Source: Paenibacillus montaniterrae (GTDB lineage: Bacteria > Bacillota > Bacilli > Paenibacillales > Paenibacillaceae). Taken from it: a stretch of 64,000 nt of DNA. Location of the stretch: assembly GCF_018403185.1 (NCBI RefSeq), contig NZ_BOSE01000002.1, positions 434,001-498,000 of the forward strand. The letters run 5' to 3'. The notes beneath the pieces are model-generated. The model ran no database searches. It was not told the origin of the DNA and saw nothing but the letters and a program-made list of their open reading frames with translations. Positions 9,255 through 17,757 of this stretch are shown one piece after another; positions within the stretch are counted from its first letter, which is position 1; every line of letters starts with the position of its first letter. A program made the position numbers and the translations under genes.

Positions 9255-9404
9255 CGCAAACGTTTGTTCACAATTTAGCACAAAGGCCAAATTTTCGCTA
9301 TTTTCCCCGTTTTGCAACTAATATCAAGTCGAAGGATTAACATGTAAGCGTTCTATTCGTGTCCTCATCATACAACAGACTGCACAATTTGTTAAAACGT
9401 TTGC
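9255..9404. promoter_or_regulatory. LacI/CcpA-type operators between binding-protein and regulator genes
   Basis: The 413-bp divergent region contains the perfect palindrome CAAACGTTTG (9257-9266). A TTGACT -35-like box on the minus strand follows immediately (9248-9253). A cre-like TTAAAACGTTTGCA (9391-9404, one mismatch to the CcpA consensus) and a weaker TGTAAGCGTT (9343-9352) are also present. They fit control by the adjacent LacI-type regulator and by CcpA; which protein binds which site cannot be decided here. Confidence 0.55.
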
Positions 9405-9585
9405 ATAGGTCGATTTTGGCGAATTTTTCTATAAATGCTTTGATTATCTCCTTATTTCTTCTGTTTTAATAGTTTCTCATCATTTGTGAACCGCTTTCAT
9501 TTGATATATATTAACTTCCAGACAATATATGCATGAAGCTTTACACGAATTGAACAATCGATTGCACATAAAAGGGGCATTCCTT

Positions 9586-10611
9586 ATGGTTACAATCAAA
9601 GATATTGCAAGAGCTGCCGGCGTATCGCCGTCTACGGTGTCCAGAGTGATTTCCAACCACTCGCGAATTAGCGCCAAAACGAGCAGCAAAGTAAAAAAGA
9701 TTATGGAGGAAATGGGCTATCATCCAAATATGATGGCCAAAAGCCTCGTATCGAAAACGACGAAAACGTTAGCGATTATGCTGCCGCGACCTGCTGAGGA
9801 GCTGTTTCAGGACTTCTTCTTTGGCGAGCTGCTGCGCGGCATTTTAACGCAATCTACGCCTGCCGGCTACGATATGCTGCTAACGGCCGCCACCTCGCCG
9901 TTCGACGAGAAGGAAACCGTGTCACGGCTCGTGTTCGGCAGACGAGTGGACGGCGTCATTTTGCTGTCGGCAAGAGTGGATGATCCGCTCATTACGATGC
10001 TGAGCGAGCAGCAGTTTCCAACGGTACTAATCGGTCGCACGGATGGCTCTGCCCGCATTCTTTCCGTCGACAATGATAATGAGCAGGCCGCATATGATGC
10101 GACGCGCCATCTTATTTTGCAGGGACATGAACGGATCGGCTTTGTGAGCGGGCCGCCGAATTTGACAGTGGCATTGGATCGGATGGCTGGCTATCGCCGC
10201 GCTATGCAGGAGGCGAATTTAACGGTACGGGCTGATTGGATCGTGGAGGGGGAATATTTGCAAAACGGCGGCTACCGGGCTATGACGTTTTTGATGAGCC
10301 TGCATGAGCGGCCAAGCGCGCTAGTCGTTATTGATGATGCAGTCGCATTTGGCGTGCTGCATGGCTTGACCGAGCTTGGCTACAAGGTACCGGACGACTT
10401 GTGCATCGTCAGCTTTAACAATATTGCACTGTCCGAGCTCGCCTCCCCACCAATCAGCTCGATTGATGTCGGCACCTACCAGCTCGGCTATACAGCGTCG
10501 CAAATGCTTATTCGGCTTATTCAAGATCCTGACTCGATCTATCAACAGCGCATTATTATTCCGCATCGTCTAATTGTCCGGGAATCATCGCTGTTCTCAT
10601 TGAGGATTTAA
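9586..10611 (+). CDS. LacI family regulator of the maltodextrin operon (MalR-like)
   Basis: A 341-residue LacI-type repressor. The HTH begins VTIKDIARAAGVSPSTVSRV and the hinge reads PNMMAKSLVSKTT. The effector domain carries the typical RPSALVVIDDAVAFGVLHGL and the late SFNNI. I take the start at ATG 9586, preceded by AAAAGGGG; an ATG at 9529 adds 19 residues unlike the family. Divergent orientation to the maltodextrin operon and the palindromes between them suggest it represses that operon until maltodextrin or maltose is bound. It could also bind its own promoter. Confidence 0.9.
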   Translation: MVTIKDIARAAGVSPSTVSRVISNHSRISAKTSSKVKKIMEEMGYHPNMMAKSLVSKTTKTLAIMLPRPAEELFQDFFFGELLRGILTQSTPAGYDMLLTAATSPFDEKETVSRLVFGRRVDGVILLSARVDDPLITMLSEQQFPTVLIGRTDGSARILSVDNDNEQAAYDATRHLILQGHERIGFVSGPPNLTVALDRMAGYRRAMQEANLTVRADWIVEGEYLQNGGYRAMTFLMSLHERPSALVVIDDAVAFGVLHGLTELGYKVPDDLCIVSFNNIALSELASPPISSIDVGTYQLGYTASQMLIRLIQDPDSIYQQRIIIPHRLIVRESSLFSLRI

Positions 10612-10636
10612 GCTCAAAAAAGGATGTTTGTAGTTC

Positions 10637-10700
10637 TGCGCTTCGGAGCAAAGCATTCCTCCAGTCGTTTTTCGGATTTCTTTGCTCCTTCGCTGTAGCT
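10637..10700. repeat. Type-A hairpin repeat, internally deleted copy
   Basis: GGAGCAAAGCATTCC (about 10645-10659) faces GGATTTCTTTGCTCC (10674-10688), with outer GCGCTTC and TTCGCTGTAGCT. These match the outer arms of the full type-A repeats at 41.4-41.8 and 53.7 kb. The inner 75 bp or so (second stem and loop) is missing, leaving a 64-bp hairpin downstream of the LacI gene. Confidence 0.65.
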
Positions 10701-10764
10701 TCCCACTCTAAGGACTTCCATTCCAGGGACATGTTCAGCAGCCTTTTGTATGCATTATCGCCTG

Positions 10765-11574
10765 TTATTCAAACAGCTGCTGATGCTTTTGGAAAAACTG
10801 CTGAAAGAAGCGAACATTGTCCAGCTCATACCATTGTGCGGTGCGCAGCGGCTTGGCATCGAGATTATAAATTTTGGCATGCAGCGTTCCGAGCATGAAT
10901 GGGGAATGCGTAGCGATTATAAATTGACAGTCAAAATAGCGAGCCAGCTCGTTCATTTGCTCGGCCAGCTTGATTTGATTGGCTGGAGATAATGACGTTT
11001 CAGGCTCATCCAGCAGATAGAAGCTGCCAGGCAGTAGATGGTCCTCAAAAAGCTGCATCGAGGTTTCGCCATTCGAATATTTTTCCTGCGCATAGCTCAC
11101 AATGTCCAGCTTCTTATACAGCTCAAATGAGCCTTCATACTGGGCAAGCTCTGCCCGATTGGCTCCTTGCTTTGCCTGCTCGAACAGCAGCCCTTCGCGC
11201 AGCACTGCCTGCTGCTGGATCTTTTTAATTTCGTACAAAATATCTTCAGACTTTAAGTACAAGCTTTTATCCGGCAAGCCAGCGAGCTTGTGCTCACGCT
11301 CGTCTTCACCCAGCTCAAAGCTGCAATATTCCATAAAGCGCTCCGCATATTTGTTTTCTCCGTAGCTCGCCATTCGCTCATTGCCTTTAATCCCCAGCTT
11401 ATTGGCGATTATATTAAGCAGGCTTGATTTGCCTGAGCCGTTATTGCCGTAGAAAACAGTGATGCGCTCAAACAGCAGCACCTCGCCCGCCATATGCTTG
11501 AATACACGATCAGGATAAGCGTTAGGGTTGCGGTCGATAAACGGAGAAAGCTTGAAGCTGCTTACATAAATCAC
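10765..11574 (-). CDS. AAA family ATPase (ABC-like ATP-binding fold)
   Basis: A 269-residue soluble ATPase. It has a Walker A GNNGSGKSS (about 43-51), an ABC-signature-like YSNGET, a Walker B FYLLDEPETSLS and an H-loop ATHSPF. These place it with the single-domain AAA_15/AAA_21-type ATP-binding proteins related to the SMC/ABC head fold. There is no membrane segment, no TOPRIM nuclease domain and no partner gene, so neither transport nor an OLD-type defence role is supported. It stands alone, divergent from nothing obvious. Cellular role unknown. Confidence 0.75.
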   Translation of the reverse strand: MIYVSSFKLSPFIDRNPNAYPDRVFKHMAGEVLLFERITVFYGNNGSGKSSLLNIIANKLGIKGNERMASYGENKYAERFMEYCSFELGEDEREHKLAGLPDKSLYLKSEDILYEIKKIQQQAVLREGLLFEQAKQGANRAELAQYEGSFELYKKLDIVSYAQEKYSNGETSMQLFEDHLLPGSFYLLDEPETSLSPANQIKLAEQMNELARYFDCQFIIATHSPFMLGTLHAKIYNLDAKPLRTAQWYELDNVRFFQQFFQKHQQLFE

Positions 11575-11705
11575 AGTTGCTCACCTCTTTCGTTCAAATG
11601 CAGAATGCTTTTTATAGTGTAGCATGAGAGAAAAAAAGCTGACAGTCCAATGCAGATGCTACTGTTCTGCAATAGGCCAGCAGCTAACCGAGTCATTATC
11701 CTGCA

Positions 11706-11751
11706 CAAAAAAATCAGCCCTCCTGATCCGAGCGATCAAGGAAAGCTGATT
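11706..11751 (-). terminator. Terminator after pbuX
   Basis: Read on the minus strand, a long stem opens with AATCAGC and closes with GCTGATT, with inner GATC/GATC pairing, and is followed by seven T residues. It lies just past the permease stop codon. Confidence 0.75.
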
Positions 11752-11783
11752 CGATTTAATAAATGATGGATGCTTCATTCAAC

Positions 11784-13082
11784 TCAAGAAGCTGGTTCAA
11801 GCTCTTGAGCAGTCTCCTCTTCCTGTTTCGAGGATGACAGCAGCAAATTAAGCACGATTGCCGTAATCGAGCCAGATACAATTCCGTTTTCAAGCAGCAT
11901 GCCAGCAAAGTCTGGCAGCTTGTCAAACATTTGCGGCAGAACAGCAGAGCCAAGGCCAACTGCCAGACTGCATGCGACAATAATTAAATTATTTCCTTTT
12001 TGCAAATCGACCTGTGCTAAAATCGACATGCCTGAGACAGCAACCGAGCCGAACATCACGAGCATCGCGCCGCCTAGCACCGCGCTAGGGATCACGGTAG
12101 TAATCGCAGCCAGCTTGGGAAGCAGCCCCAGCACAACCATAATTCCGCCCGCTGCAAAAATAACATCACGCGTTTTTACCCGCGAAATCGTTAGTAGACC
12201 AACGTTTTGTGAAAATGCGGTATAAGGAAAAGCATTGAAAATACCGCCCAACGTAATCGCCACTCCCTCGGAGCGCAAGCCATTAACAATTTGCTTCTGT
12301 TCCACGCGCTTGCCGATCGTTTTGCCTACCGCCAAATAAACGCCGGTCGACTCCACCATGCTGACAAGATTAACAATAATCATTGTCAAAATCGCAGTAA
12401 TACTGATTTGCGGTGTTCCGAAGTAAAACGGCTGCACAACATTGACCCATTTTGCCTCTGCAACCGATGAAAAATCAACAATACCGATAAAGTAGCCAAC
12501 TACCGTACCAAAAACAAGGCCGATCAACACCGAAACCGAGCGAATAAAGCCTTTTGCAAAGCGGTTTACAAGCAAAATAATGATTAGCGTCATTAAGGCA
12601 AGCAGCAAATTTCTCGGCTCGCCAAAGTCAGGGCTGTCGCTGCCGCCGGCAACATTTTGCATTGCTACCGGAATAAGCGATAACCCGATAATAGTAACGA
12701 CTGTTCCCGTTACAATCGTTGGGAAAAACTTTAGCAGCTTGCCATACAGCGGCGCTGCCAGCACCACGAAAATTCCAGATATAATAATAGCGCCATAGGC
12801 GGTCGGCAAATTGGAAGCAGAGGCTATCGCGATGATCGGACCTACTGCGGTAAAGGTACAGCCGAGTATAACAGGAAGCCTGCTGCCGAAATATTTCGTC
12901 CCCATCACCTGCAAAATTGTCGCGATCCCGCATGTAAACAGATCGGCCGCAATCAAATACGCCATTTGAGTTTGCGTCAAATTAAGCGCTCCGCCGACAA
13001 TTAGCGGTACAATGACCGCCCCCGCATACATCGCTAGCACATGCTGAAAGCCTAACGCGGCAACCTTCTGTTTACTTAACAT
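11784..13082 (-). CDS. pbuX: Xanthine/uracil permease (NCS2 family)
   Basis: A 432-residue membrane protein with about 12-14 hydrophobic segments, of the nucleobase:cation symporter-2 family. The family signature appears as QNVGLLTISRVKTR, and the N-terminal half has the usual LGFQHVLAMYAGAVIVPLIV. Start ATG 13082 is supported by AAGGAG eight bases upstream. The xpt reading frame ends at 13072, so the two overlap by 11 nt. It should import xanthine, which the Xpt enzyme then traps as XMP. Transcribed from the riboswitch-controlled xpt promoter. Confidence 0.92.
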   Translation of the reverse strand: MLSKQKVAALGFQHVLAMYAGAVIVPLIVGGALNLTQTQMAYLIAADLFTCGIATILQVMGTKYFGSRLPVILGCTFTAVGPIIAIASASNLPTAYGAIIISGIFVVLAAPLYGKLLKFFPTIVTGTVVTIIGLSLIPVAMQNVAGGSDSPDFGEPRNLLLALMTLIIILLVNRFAKGFIRSVSVLIGLVFGTVVGYFIGIVDFSSVAEAKWVNVVQPFYFGTPQISITAILTMIIVNLVSMVESTGVYLAVGKTIGKRVEQKQIVNGLRSEGVAITLGGIFNAFPYTAFSQNVGLLTISRVKTRDVIFAAGGIMVVLGLLPKLAAITTVIPSAVLGGAMLVMFGSVAVSGMSILAQVDLQKGNNLIIVACSLAVGLGSAVLPQMFDKLPDFAGMLLENGIVSGSITAIVLNLLLSSSKQEEETAQELEPAS

Positions 13083-13695
13083 AGTTCGACTCCTTGTCCA
13101 GTTGAAGATTGGCTTCATCATCGCCAGGCATAAACTGAACCTCTCCAGGCGACATCGCTGTTATTTTCGCCAGCGAGTGAACGGTTACGCCTTTTTGCTC
13201 CAGCAAGCTGCGGCCTTCCTGGAAGCATTTCTCAATGACACAGCCAACGCCGACAAGCTCAGCGCCCGCTTCTTTCACAATATCAACGAGTCCAATCAAG
13301 GCTGCTCCTGTTGCCAAGAAATCATCCACGATCAAAATGCGATCATTCGCTCCGATATAAGCCTGCGACACGCAAACCTGATACGTTTCCTGCTTCGTAA
13401 ACGAATGGACAGGCGCCGTATACACTTTTTCCTGCAAGGTAACAGCTTTTTTCTTCTTCGCATAAATAAACGGCACCTCAAATGCCATTGCCGTCGCCAT
13501 CGCAAACTGAATGCCGCTCGCCTCAATCGTCAGCACCTTCGTAATCCTTTGCTCAGCAAAAATGCGATGAAACTGCTTGCCAATTTCCAGCGCAAGCGCA
13601 GTATCCACCTGATGGTTAAGGAAGGAATCCACCTTTAACACCGTATCAGATAAAATCTTTCCTTCCTGCCTTATTTTTTCTTCAAGTCTTTTCAT
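13072..13695 (-). CDS. xpt: Xanthine phosphoribosyltransferase
   Basis: A 207-residue type I phosphoribosyltransferase starting MKRLEEKIRQEGKILSDTVL. The PRPP-binding motif is ILIVDDFLATGAALIG, and IEASGIQFA is the conserved xanthine-specific segment. It converts xanthine and PRPP to XMP in purine salvage. The reading frame is open further upstream to 13902, but that part is leader RNA: the family start is the ATG at 13695, preceded by AAAGGGGAAAAGCAGC. The C-terminus is about 15 residues longer than most homologues and overlaps pbuX. Confidence 0.95.
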   Translation of the reverse strand: MKRLEEKIRQEGKILSDTVLKVDSFLNHQVDTALALEIGKQFHRIFAEQRITKVLTIEASGIQFAMATAMAFEVPFIYAKKKKAVTLQEKVYTAPVHSFTKQETYQVCVSQAYIGANDRILIVDDFLATGAALIGLVDIVKEAGAELVGVGCVIEKCFQEGRSLLEQKGVTVHSLAKITAMSPGEVQFMPGDDEANLQLDKESNYVK

Positions 13696-13758
13696 GCTGC
13701 TTTTCCCCTTTGCATAATAAATATGGTTCGTGCTTTTTGAACTGCCTCTAAAAACATG

Positions 13759-13806
13759 AAAAAACAGACCTCGTTTAGAGCAATTATGCTCAAAAGTGAA
13801 GTCTGT
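13759..13806 (-). terminator. Riboswitch expression-platform terminator
   Basis: On the minus strand ACAGACTTC (13798-13806) pairs with GAGGTCTGT (13764-13772) and runs into TTTTT. An inner GAGCATAATTGCTC hairpin sits in the loop. It lies between the purine aptamer and the xpt start, as expected for transcription attenuation. Confidence 0.8.
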
Positions 13807-13902
13807 TCTCATAGTAGCCGCTTTATCACAGATGCATAGCTGCATGCATAAATCTATGCATGATCGCATCTCATGCTCGCGTTTAAACCTATAGATCGTC
13901 AT

Positions 13903-13978
13903 TCACTCATAGTTGGCTGATTACAGTGGTCGCCAGTAGAAACTTATGGGCCATATTCCCAAAATTATACGAGTAGTG
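13903..13978 (-). promoter_or_regulatory. Purine (guanine-class) riboswitch aptamer
   Basis: On the minus strand the aptamer shows ACTCGTATAAT, then AATATGGCCCATAAGTTTCT, a short P3 stem TGGC/GCCA, and closes with ACTATGAGTG. These are the conserved J1/2, P2, J2/3, P3 and J3/1 parts of xpt-type purine riboswitches. J3/1 reads ACTAT, with a C at the ligand-pairing position, which specifies guanine, hypoxanthine or xanthine rather than adenine. Binding should favour the terminator at 13759-13806 and shut off xpt-pbuX. Confidence 0.9.
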
Positions 13979-14062
13979 TATGTCTGATTTTGTTATCCTA
14001 CAACAAATCATGTCAGGATTCAATACTAATTTTTTCTAACTGCATTTCTCTGCATCCTTTGG

Positions 14063-14114
14063 AAAAAAGAAGCTGCACATCAGGACGGTGATCGCCATCC
14101 CGATGTGCAGCTTC
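14063..14114 (-). terminator. Terminator after the tail-collar gene set
   Basis: A perfect 13-bp stem, GAAGCTGCACATC (14069-14081) and GATGTGCAGCTTC (14102-14114). The T-run lies on the minus strand, so it ends transcripts coming from the tail-collar genes. The 135 bp between it and the gene stop show only a small ATTACC/GGTAAT hairpin. Confidence 0.75.
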
Positions 14115-14249
14115 TGTTCTATATATCAATTACCAAGGGGGGGTAATTAACACAATTACTATGATAGCTTAAGTTCCTTCATTATTTACAATAAAACTTT
14201 GAACAATATGTGTAGCTATTGATCAATCCCCATATTTTTTCTGGAACTG

Positions 14250-14777
14250 CTATGATTTAGGAGGGTATTCGCCATTCGTACAAATAATGAAGTTTAACCC
14301 CACATAAGGCTGCATGTTATTGTGAGGTGCTCCAGCACCATTGCTTGTTAAAGCTAAAGGGCTCATTGGCGTCAACGAAGTGCCTTGGTTGTATGGCTGA
14401 GGGGCAGGTCTCCCTGTTGTGCTTGTCCAAACGGCACCATTGCTTGGCGCCGAGCTGCCTGAGCCTAAAGCTGCCTGAGCAAGATGAGTATGTGCTGGCA
14501 TCTCGTTCAAGCTAAGTGTTACGTTGGCGCTGCCTACCTTTACGCCAAGGGGGCGAGGAGTTAAGCCGCTTCCTGCCCCTGCATGCATCGGTGCACAGCC
14601 GCGCAGGTCTGGCAATGCAAAATTCGTTTTTCCATCCCCGCCATAAGTCGTGCCAAGAATAGAATATAACACTGAATATGCGGGAATCGACAGCAATCTT
14701 CCATCACAAAAAAACCAGTTTACCGGCTCAAAGCTTCCTGCAAAAATACGAATTTCTCCAACATACGAATCTGCCAT
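14250..14777 (-). CDS. Phage tail collar domain protein (MdpB-like), copy 3
   Basis: A 175-residue protein of the tail-collar family. Conserved blocks are YVGEIRIFAGSFEP near the N-terminus, the C-D-G turn (FFCDGRLLSI), YGGDGKTNFALPDLRG, and LNEMPAHTH near the middle. The C-terminus ends HNNMQPYVGLNFIICTNGEY. There is no signal peptide. The same blocks occur in the two upstream genes, so the three are paralogues from tandem duplication. Homologues are common as short runs in non-phage bacterial chromosomes; their function is not established. No other phage structural gene is nearby. Last gene before a strong terminator. Confidence 0.85.
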   Translation of the reverse strand: MADSYVGEIRIFAGSFEPVNWFFCDGRLLSIPAYSVLYSILGTTYGGDGKTNFALPDLRGCAPMHAGAGSGLTPRPLGVKVGSANVTLSLNEMPAHTHLAQAALGSGSSAPSNGAVWTSTTGRPAPQPYNQGTSLTPMSPLALTSNGAGAPHNNMQPYVGLNFIICTNGEYPPKS

Positions 14778-14788
14778 GCTAACCCCTC

Positions 14789-15289
14789 CTATGGTCTTGA
14801 TGGAAATATTCCATTATAGGCAATGCAATATTGCAGCGTTAAATATGGCTGCATGTTATTATGCGGCTGACTTCCACCGCTTGCCGAGATTGCTTGCGGC
14901 GACAGGGTTGTGTCCGCTGCACTATTCGAGTACATCGTATAGTTGGCGGAGTTAGCCCATGCTGAATCCACAGGCGAATTCGTATTTGGAGCATCGGAAG
15001 AGCCATACGCAATATGTGTATGAGTAGGCATTTCCGTTGCGATCAGCGTATGAGCTGCATCTCCTGCTTTCTGGCCTCTCGTAATCGAAGCATCGGGATG
15101 AACAGGCACACTGCCGCGCAAATCAGGAATAGCGAACGTTGTTGAACCGTTGCCTCCGTAAGCAACCCCTAGTAATGCGTACAAAGCCTGGAATTGAACA
15201 ATCTGCAAAACTCTTCCGTCACAGGGGAACCATCCCTGTGGTGTCCGATCAAAGGCAAATAAACGTATTTCACCAACAAAAGGCTCCAT
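14789..15289 (-). CDS. Phage tail collar domain protein (MdpB-like), copy 2
   Basis: A 166-residue paralogue of its neighbours. It starts MEPFVGEIRLFAFDRTPQGW, has PCDGRVLQI, YGGNGSTTFAIPDLRG and TEMPTHTH, and ends with an LQYCIAYNGIF block. The open frame extends to 15400 but the extra 37 residues (MLLMDYILPLINC and following) overlap the upstream gene and are unlike the family, so the start is set at ATG 15289. The ribosome binding site is weak (GCGAGC). It is the most diverged of the three copies in the C-D-G region. Cytoplasmic or surface-delivered function unknown. Confidence 0.82.
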   Translation of the reverse strand: MEPFVGEIRLFAFDRTPQGWFPCDGRVLQIVQFQALYALLGVAYGGNGSTTFAIPDLRGSVPVHPDASITRGQKAGDAAHTLIATEMPTHTHIAYGSSDAPNTNSPVDSAWANSANYTMYSNSAADTTLSPQAISASGGSQPHNNMQPYLTLQYCIAYNGIFPSRP

Positions 15290-15365
15290 CGCATTCAGCT
15301 CGCTTTCTTTATATGAAGTTGTAAATTGGGAGTATGGGAATAGACAGGTTAACCATTTGGTACAA

Positions 15366-15866
15366 TTAATTAAAGGAAGGATATAATCCATCAAGAGCAA
15401 TAATAAAGTTGAGCGCTACCGAGGGCATCATATTGTTATGCGGCTGATTTCCGCCAGATGCTGAGATAATGTTGGAATTCATCGCGCTGTTGGGAGCTAC
15501 AGCGGCAAACTGGTTTATTGTTGACGCAGCCCAGACGCTATTAGCAGGCGAATTGCTGTTGCCTGACTGTGAGGAGGCATGTGCTGCATGCGTATGGGAA
15601 GGCAGCTGCATCATCGTTAGCGTGACAGTCTCTGTGCCTCCGCCTTGCGAAAGCGTATAGCCATTACCTATTCCTATCGGCACTCTGCCTTGCAAATTCG
15701 GCAGTGCAAACGTCGATTTCCCGTCTCCGCCATAGGTCGTGCCAAGTAAAGAAAATAAAATTTCATATTCTGAAATGCTGAGCAGCTGCCCATTGCATAG
15801 TGCCCAACCTTCCGGAGCGAAATTGCCAGCAAACATGCGAATTTCTCCAATCGTACGTTCCGACAT
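15366..15866 (-). CDS. Phage tail collar domain protein (MdpB-like), copy 1
   Basis: A 166-residue tail-collar paralogue. It starts MSERTIGEIRMFAGNFAPEG, with ALCNGQLLSI, YGGDGKSTFALPNLQGRVPI and MMQLPSHTHAAH, and ends HNNMMPSVALNFIIALDGLY. AAGGAGG lies just before the ATG. The upstream GNAT gene ends two bases after this start codon, so the two are translationally coupled. Three such genes in a row and a GNAT at the head form a compact four-gene unit. Confidence 0.85.
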   Translation of the reverse strand: MSERTIGEIRMFAGNFAPEGWALCNGQLLSISEYEILFSLLGTTYGGDGKSTFALPNLQGRVPIGIGNGYTLSQGGGTETVTLTMMQLPSHTHAAHASSQSGNSNSPANSVWAASTINQFAAVAPNSAMNSNIISASGGNQPHNNMMPSVALNFIIALDGLYPSFN

Positions 15867-15868
15867 CG

Positions 15869-16336
15869 TTATGCCTCCTTATAGAGCATTGTCATATATA
15901 CCTCGTCTTCATCCTGCTTAACAAAACCAAGCCTTGCATACAAGCGTGAAGCAGAATTCGTTTGCAGCACAGACAGCCTGATCGATTTGCCTAGCTGTAC
16001 GGCCTCTGCTTGAAGCTCGCGAATTAGCATACTGCCTATACCTTGATTCTGGTATAGAGGTAGTAAGGAAATATCGACGATCCGCCATACTTCACTGCTG
16101 CGATCAACGATGAATCTGCCTATCCGCTGCGAATCCTGCCAAACAATATAGTAGTCGCTCTCACTAAAATGGCTCGAATATTGCCTGGCCTGCATCGCAT
16201 ACTGCATCTGCAGAAAAGCTGCCTTCTGCTCATCTGTCATTGCCCAATTGCTAACCTCAACTGCACGAATCGCACAATACAGACCAAGTAAAAACGGCTC
16301 GTCCTGCTCGCATTTTTGTACTAAATGGATGTCCAC
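15869..16336 (-). CDS. GNAT family N-acetyltransferase heading the tail-collar set
   Basis: An acetyltransferase of about 150 residues. The acetyl-CoA motif A is seen at LLPLYQNQGIGSMLIRELQA and motif B at NSASRLYARLGFVKQDEDEV. It should acetylate an amine with acetyl-CoA; the substrate is unknown, but its position directly before three tail-collar genes suggests it modifies them or a shared partner. The start is unclear. AAAGGAGG is immediately followed by GTG (16336), which is too close, and the ideally spaced codon is ATC at 16330 (IHLVQKCEQDEPF), which matches the expected family N-terminus. An ATG at 16408 lacks a ribosome binding site. Confidence 0.78.
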   Translation of the reverse strand: MDIHLVQKCEQDEPFLLGLYCAIRAVEVSNWAMTDEQKAAFLQMQYAMQARQYSSHFSESDYYIVWQDSQRIGRFIVDRSSEVWRIVDISLLPLYQNQGIGSMLIRELQAEAVQLGKSIRLSVLQTNSASRLYARLGFVKQDEDEVYMTMLYKEA

Positions 16337-16487
16337 CCCTCCTTTTGTCAGTTGTTTTTCAGTACTTAATATAAAACTATTAAAAGGGAATTTAACTGTA
16401 ATTCCCAATGCTTTTATATCATTTTATGAATCTAATTGTCAACGAAATAAAGACATATCAACGAAAAGCGCCGCAATTGATCCGCTG

Positions 16488-17741
16488 CTATGCCTCATTG
16501 ACTGCTGCCAAGCCGTTCGCGGTTAAACGAGGCAGCGAGATTAAATAAAAGAAGCTGACGCCAGCTGTACAAATCGCGAGAGCAAAATGAAGCCATGTAA
16601 CCGTTATTAAGCCTGGGAAAGTAAACGAAATAACGCCAAGTGCCAAGGAATGGCCGAGCATCATAACCGGCTCAATCAAAGCGTTCACTCGGCCAATACG
16701 TTGTGAAGGAACAAGCTCAGGCAGCCAGCTGCCAAGCACGATGTTGATCGGCGCAACTGTAATACCTGCCAACAAAATAAGCACCAAATAAACATCAATT
16801 CTATCAGCAAAGCCTAAGCCGCCAATTAGTATGCTGGCTAAAAACAGCGCAGCAATTAACGTAGTTGTTCTTGTATAACGGCGAATCAGGAACGGTCCAA
16901 GAAAGCTGCCAAGCAGAAAACCAATACCAAGAAATACTGTTATAAGTGAAGAATGAACAAGATATTGATCAGGACTAAGCTTGTATTTCATCGTAAAAAC
17001 AGGCAGCAAGGAGAACACTCCATTCACGATTCCGAAAAACAGAAAACCGCTAATTAATACTAAAAGCAGCTTATTGCTCATCATATAGCGAATGCCTGAC
17101 CAGAAATCTTTAAGCAAAACGATGAGCCGCAGCTCGCGAAAATGGCTTTTTCCATTCGGAAGTCGGGCATGCTCCGGAAACTTGCCCCAAGCGAGCAACA
17201 AGCCTGATATAACAAAGCTGATCCCATCTATCATGATTGCTCCTTTAATCCCGACAAAATGGTAGGCGGCCGCCCCCAAACTCATCCCCAAAAGCATAAA
17301 CATGCCTGAAATCAACTGATTGAGACCCGATGCTTGAACATACTGCTCTCTATTTATGCTCCCTTGCAGCAAGCCCATTTCGGCCGGACCAAAAAATTTG
17401 GAAATCGCGCTGCGCATAAACAATACCGCAAAGCAAAGGACTAGCAAATCCAAATGAACAAATAGAAGCAGCAGCACGGTTAGTCCCGCTCTTATCCAGT
17501 CGCTGTATACCGCTATCCGCTTGCGATCAAAGCGATCTGCAATTACGCCAACGAGCCAAAATATCGCCAAAGTGGGGAGCGAGTACATTAGCTCCGCTGT
17601 AGATGCCAGTGAAGGCTGCTCGCTATATGTATCGACGATATAGTAGACCATTGCCATATTTCCAACAACGGTCCCCAGCTGCGATGTAAATGCTGCGAGA
17701 AACAGCTTGCGAAATACAGCATTGCGAAAAAGTTCCTTCAT
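16488..17741 (-). CDS. MFS transporter, efflux type
   Basis: A 417-residue membrane protein with about 12 hydrophobic segments, related to the MefA/MFS_3 exporters. The early signature is VVGNMAMVYYIVDTYSEQPS and the loop motif GVIADRFDRKRIAVYSDWIR. GGAGGAAAAAGATGA precedes the start. The TetR gene ends 16 bp upstream and probably shares its transcript, so the exporter is likely induced by whatever the TetR protein binds. Substrate unknown; drug or toxin efflux is the usual role. Confidence 0.88.
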   Translation of the reverse strand: MKELFRNAVFRKLFLAAFTSQLGTVVGNMAMVYYIVDTYSEQPSLASTAELMYSLPTLAIFWLVGVIADRFDRKRIAVYSDWIRAGLTVLLLLFVHLDLLVLCFAVLFMRSAISKFFGPAEMGLLQGSINREQYVQASGLNQLISGMFMLLGMSLGAAAYHFVGIKGAIMIDGISFVISGLLLAWGKFPEHARLPNGKSHFRELRLIVLLKDFWSGIRYMMSNKLLLVLISGFLFFGIVNGVFSLLPVFTMKYKLSPDQYLVHSSLITVFLGIGFLLGSFLGPFLIRRYTRTTTLIAALFLASILIGGLGFADRIDVYLVLILLAGITVAPINIVLGSWLPELVPSQRIGRVNALIEPVMMLGHSLALGVISFTFPGLITVTWLHFALAICTAGVSFFYLISLPRLTANGLAAVNEA

Positions 17742-17757
17742 TCATCTTTTTCCTCCA

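Noticed and set aside
10765..11574. Anti-phage OLD-type ATPase/nuclease
   Set aside because: It has only the ATP-binding domain; no TOPRIM domain and no partner nuclease or helicase gene beside it.
13696..13902. N-terminal extension of Xpt
   Set aside because: This part holds the riboswitch terminator and leader; the family start and the ribosome binding site are at 13695.
14250..15866. Prophage or contractile tail remnant
   Set aside because: Only tail-collar domain proteins are present, with a GNAT; no other phage structural, lysis or integration gene is near.
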